NCBI GenBank assembly: GCA_023443515.1
Contig: JAEZUC010000013.1
Location: 1-38,702, forward strand
Source of the DNA: Bacillota bacterium
GTDB lineage: Bacteria > Bacillota > Clostridia > Acetivibrionales > DSM-1351
DNA: 38,702 bases
Reading direction: 5' to 3'
In this document: positions 36,472 through 38,702 of the stretch, one piece after another
Layout: each line of letters opens with the position of its first letter
Numbering within the stretch: position 1 is the stretch's first letter
Program-made: the position numbers and the translations under genes
Notes under the pieces: generated by a model
Seen by the model: only the letters and a program-made list of their open reading frames with translations
Database searches by the model: none
Told to the model about the DNA's origin: nothing

Positions 36472-37920
36472 CTATAAATTATCTCCAAAATCAGCTTTAA
36501 ACTTTGCAACCAGTTCATTCTGCCAATCTGAAACTGTTGCCAGTTTACCAAAGAAGAAACGTAATATTGGGGGTTCTTCCACAAAGGTTAGGCCACCAAC
36601 CAATTTACGGTTTTCATATAGCCAGCGAATACGATCAATAGCATAATTGACTTGTGAAAGGGTAAATACTCGTCTGGGCATTGCCAGTCGTAAAAGTTCC
36701 ATGTTAGAGAATGTTTCATTTCCATTTTCATCTCTCTGTTCAGAAATTGTTCCTCTTTCCATTCCACGTACACCACTCACTAAATAAAGTGCCGAAGCAA
36801 GCGCACCTGCGGGATATTGGCTTTGAGGAATATGTGAAACAAATTCCATGGCATTTATATGACATCCCAAACCACCAGCCGGAGTTACGACGGGTACACC
36901 ATGCTTTTTAAGTTCATTAACCATGTATTCAATAAATTGAGGCCCTTGATTAATCATATTCTCATCCATAGTTTCATCAAGACCTACTACTATTGCTTCC
37001 ATTTCACGAACAGACATACCTCCATAGGTTAAAAAGCCCTCATAAAGCGTTACCAGCTCACGGAGTTTTAAGTATACAGCCTCATCATTAGTGCAAATCC
37101 CACCCCCACGAGCACATCCAAGCTTACGTGCAGAAAAATAAATCACGTCGGATAAATCGGCCATAGCTCGGGTGATTTCTCTAATGCTCATATCTTTGCA
37201 AGCTTCTTCACGGGTTTTAATAAAATGCAGATTGTCTGCTAATAGACTGGCATCCAATACTAACATAATGTTAAAATCTTTACAGACTGTATGTATTTCC
37301 TTCATATTTTGAAGTGAGAAAGGCTGTCCACCTATAAGATTTGTACCTGCTTCCAAACGAACAAAAGCAATTTTTTCAGCACCATGTTTGGTAATTAATA
37401 CTTTTAGCTTTTCAACATCCATATTGCCTTTAAAAGGATACTCGCTGTTAATATTCAAACCTTCGTCAATAATTATTTCTTCTACTGTACCACCATTTAA
37501 ATAAACATGAGCTTTTGATGTCGTAAAGTGATAATTCATAGGAATTATTGAGCCTTGCTTCACAAATGCCTGAGAAAGAATATTTTCACAGGCTCTTCCC
37601 TGATGTGCAGGAAGAAAATATTTTTTACCAAAGATTTCTGTGATTCTGTTTTCCAGCTTTGTAAAAGTCTCAGACCCAGCATAACTATCATCGGCCTCCA
37701 TCATGGCTGCCAACTGCTTATCACTCATTGCATTTACTCCGCTGTCAGTAAGCATGTCCATAAAAACATCACGGTTTTTTAATAAGAACGTATTATTTCC
37801 TGCTTCTTTAATAGCTTCCAAGCGACGTTCAATAGACACAAGATTCAATTTCTGTACAATTCGTACCTTATGCATTTCTAAAGGTACATTTCCACCGTAA
37901 TAAAACTTTACATTAGACAT
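36472..37920 (-). CDS. Tryptophanase / tyrosine phenol-lyase family beta-eliminating lyase
   Basis: 482 residues, a PLP enzyme. Family blocks: NTFLLKNRDVFMDMLTDSG, YAGSETF, PAHQGRACEN, and the PLP lysine K266 in FSARKLG. Residues that separate tyrosine phenol-lyase from tryptophanase mostly side with the phenol-lyase: M387-E388-R389 (MERG) and LRFF near the end. PRRV keeps the carboxylate-binding Arg. Oddly, the Arg that normally sits two residues after the PLP Asp-Ala-Thr/Ser (R217 in phenol-lyase, R226 in tryptophanase) is Leu226 here (DASLLADN). The substrate is therefore uncertain; release of pyruvate and ammonia from an aromatic or Cys-like amino acid is expected. AGGAG lies before ATG. 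Confidence 0.82.
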   Translation of the reverse strand: MSNVKFYYGGNVPLEMHKVRIVQKLNLVSIERRLEAIKEAGNNTFLLKNRDVFMDMLTDSGVNAMSDKQLAAMMEADDSYAGSETFTKLENRITEIFGKKYFLPAHQGRACENILSQAFVKQGSIIPMNYHFTTSKAHVYLNGGTVEEIIIDEGLNINSEYPFKGNMDVEKLKVLITKHGAEKIAFVRLEAGTNLIGGQPFSLQNMKEIHTVCKDFNIMLVLDASLLADNLHFIKTREEACKDMSIREITRAMADLSDVIYFSARKLGCARGGGICTNDEAVYLKLRELVTLYEGFLTYGGMSVREMEAIVVGLDETMDENMINQGPQFIEYMVNELKKHGVPVVTPAGGLGCHINAMEFVSHIPQSQYPAGALASALYLVSGVRGMERGTISEQRDENGNETFSNMELLRLAMPRRVFTLSQVNYAIDRIRWLYENRKLVGGLTFVEEPPILRFFFGKLATVSDWQNELVAKFKADFGDNL

Positions 37921-38367
37921 TCACTAATCACTCCTGTTATTATTTTATAAATCTTTTTAGCTGATATTATGATTTATAACGCAGAAGTAAAAAACAAATC
38001 ATTCGAAAGAAAAATATCCTATACATAGAATATTTCAAAAGAAAAGTTCTCTTTTTTAATTTATAAGCATGTACGACTGAAAAGCCTAAATATAGATACT
38101 TTCATTAAATAGTCAATTCATATGAACATGACTTACTAAAAACTTGAAGCTTAACTTAAATGACTTTTTCTACCATGCTACCGTTCTACATACTACCATA
38201 CTACCATGCTTTTTATATTTTATAATAAATTGTCAAAATATACAATATTGTCTTATTGTTTGAAATTCAAGAAATTTGAGGAATGTAAGTCCTATTGAAA
38301 GCTGATGATTGTTGATATATTTACAATAACCTACATTTGTTAATTCTGCATTTAATATTTCTGATAA
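37921..38367. other. 447-base AT-rich region
   Basis: No ORF or RNA recognised. It contains a degenerate tandem of CTACCAT-like units at about 38171-38212 (five variants of 7-9 bases) and the region upstream of the lyase, where no clear promoter pair could be fixed. Confidence 0.5.
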
Positions 38368-38589
38368 TCATGATTCCGATTTATTCCCTTTAATATTGAT
38401 AATAACTACCTCAGGCGGGTTAAATATACGTGGCAAACGGGGATTATACGAGACTCCCCTACTTACTATATGTATCAGAGAATCATGTTTGTAAGTCCCT
38501 CCGGCATATTTGGGAAACCAGCCTTGGTTTGGAGCAAAGAGTCCATTCAGTATAAACGGAATCCTTATCTGTCCTCCACAATTTGTCTG
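38368..38589 (-). pseudogene. C-terminal remnant of a YkuE/YaeI-like metallophosphoesterase
   Basis: About 73 codons read QTNCGGQIRIPFILNGLFAP, then NQGWFPKYAGGTY, a VSRGVS motif and PRIFNPPEVVIINI before a TGA. This is the typical end of membrane-associated calcineurin-type phosphoesterases (the metal-binding H-T-H-G-G-Q block, then FPKY, SRG and PEVV blocks). The normal THGGQ has become TNCGGQ, so metal-binding His is lost. Upstream, the frame stays open for about 32 codons of unrelated sequence and then meets a stop; no start codon is present. The N-terminal three quarters are missing. Confidence 0.65.
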
Positions 38590-38616
38590 AAAAGCCTGAT
38601 TTATCAGGCTTTTCAG
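38587..38616. repeat. Palindrome at the broken end of the phosphoesterase remnant
   Basis: CTGAAAAGCCTGAT / ATCAGGCTTTTCAG, 14-bp arms, exactly where similarity to the phosphoesterase ends. A second imperfect inverted repeat (TGGACACTATTTTGAA / TTCAAAATTAATGTCC) follows at about 38636-38675. Together they may mark an insertion or small mobile-element end. Confidence 0.5.
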
Positions 38617-38702
38617 CGTTTTAGAAGTAAAAAAATGGACACTATTTTGAAGAAAAATTTCAAAATTAATGTCCTTTTTGTTTTTTTAGAGAAAAGCTAT
38701 GG

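Noticed and set aside
38171..38212. Tandem CTACCAT-like units as a CRISPR or iteron array
   Set aside because: Units are only 7-9 bases, irregular and without spacers; no replication or cas genes nearby.

Overview
The window looks like a mesophilic, low-GC, cellulosome-forming clostridium of the Ruminiclostridium (Clostridium) cellulolyticum / papyrosolvens type. The evidence is AT-rich DNA with strong AGGAGG-type ribosome sites, three secreted enzymes with type I dockerins whose recognition pairs are Ala-Leu or Ala-Val, and a Clo7bot-type clostridial RiPP locus. Most genes lie on the minus strand.

Region 1 (about 16.4 kb down to the left edge, minus strand) is a six-gene nonribosomal peptide operon. 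In order of transcription it encodes a BtrH-like protein, an NRPS (C-A-PCP-E), a ClbP-like S12 peptidase fused to an ABC exporter, a PEP-synthase-like dikinase, a B12-binding radical SAM protein, and a second NRPS that runs off the window. Two points stand out. The first NRPS has an A-domain pocket read as D-L-T-K-I-G-E-V-G-K, which is Asn-like, followed by an epimerase; together with the peptidase-exporter this is the layout of an N-acyl-D-Asn prodrug pathway like colibactin or xenocoumacin. The second NRPS carries about 640 residues (PqqD-like, B12-binding and radical SAM parts) inserted in frame near the start of its adenylation domain. A GC-richer, potentially structured leader lies upstream of the operon.

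Region 2 (16.85-22.3 kb) is a tandem duplication of a GH9 cellulase gene (CBM4-like, Ig-like, GH9, dockerin) that includes the 5' leader and the 3' hairpin. One copy has a changed catalytic motif, DSWD instead of DAGD. Region 3 (22.7-28.5 kb) is a mixed stretch: a signal-less peptidoglycan hydrolase, a lipoprotein, an OFA-family transporter, two small membrane proteins, a dockerin-bearing SGNH esterase with a palindrome inside its promoter, and a secreted protein of unknown function.

Region 4 (28.8-33.8 kb, minus strand) is a RiPP operon: ABC exporter, Cys-containing precursor peptide, CcpM-type radical SAM maturase, an accessory protein, and an acyl-carrier-like protein without the phosphopantetheine serine. 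A possible remnant of an S8 protease follows. Region 5 (34.0-38.7 kb) holds a membrane HTH protein with stalk-like repeats, a divergent LuxR-type regulator, a tryptophanase / tyrosine phenol-lyase family enzyme with an unusual active site, and the C-terminal remnant of a metallophosphoesterase.
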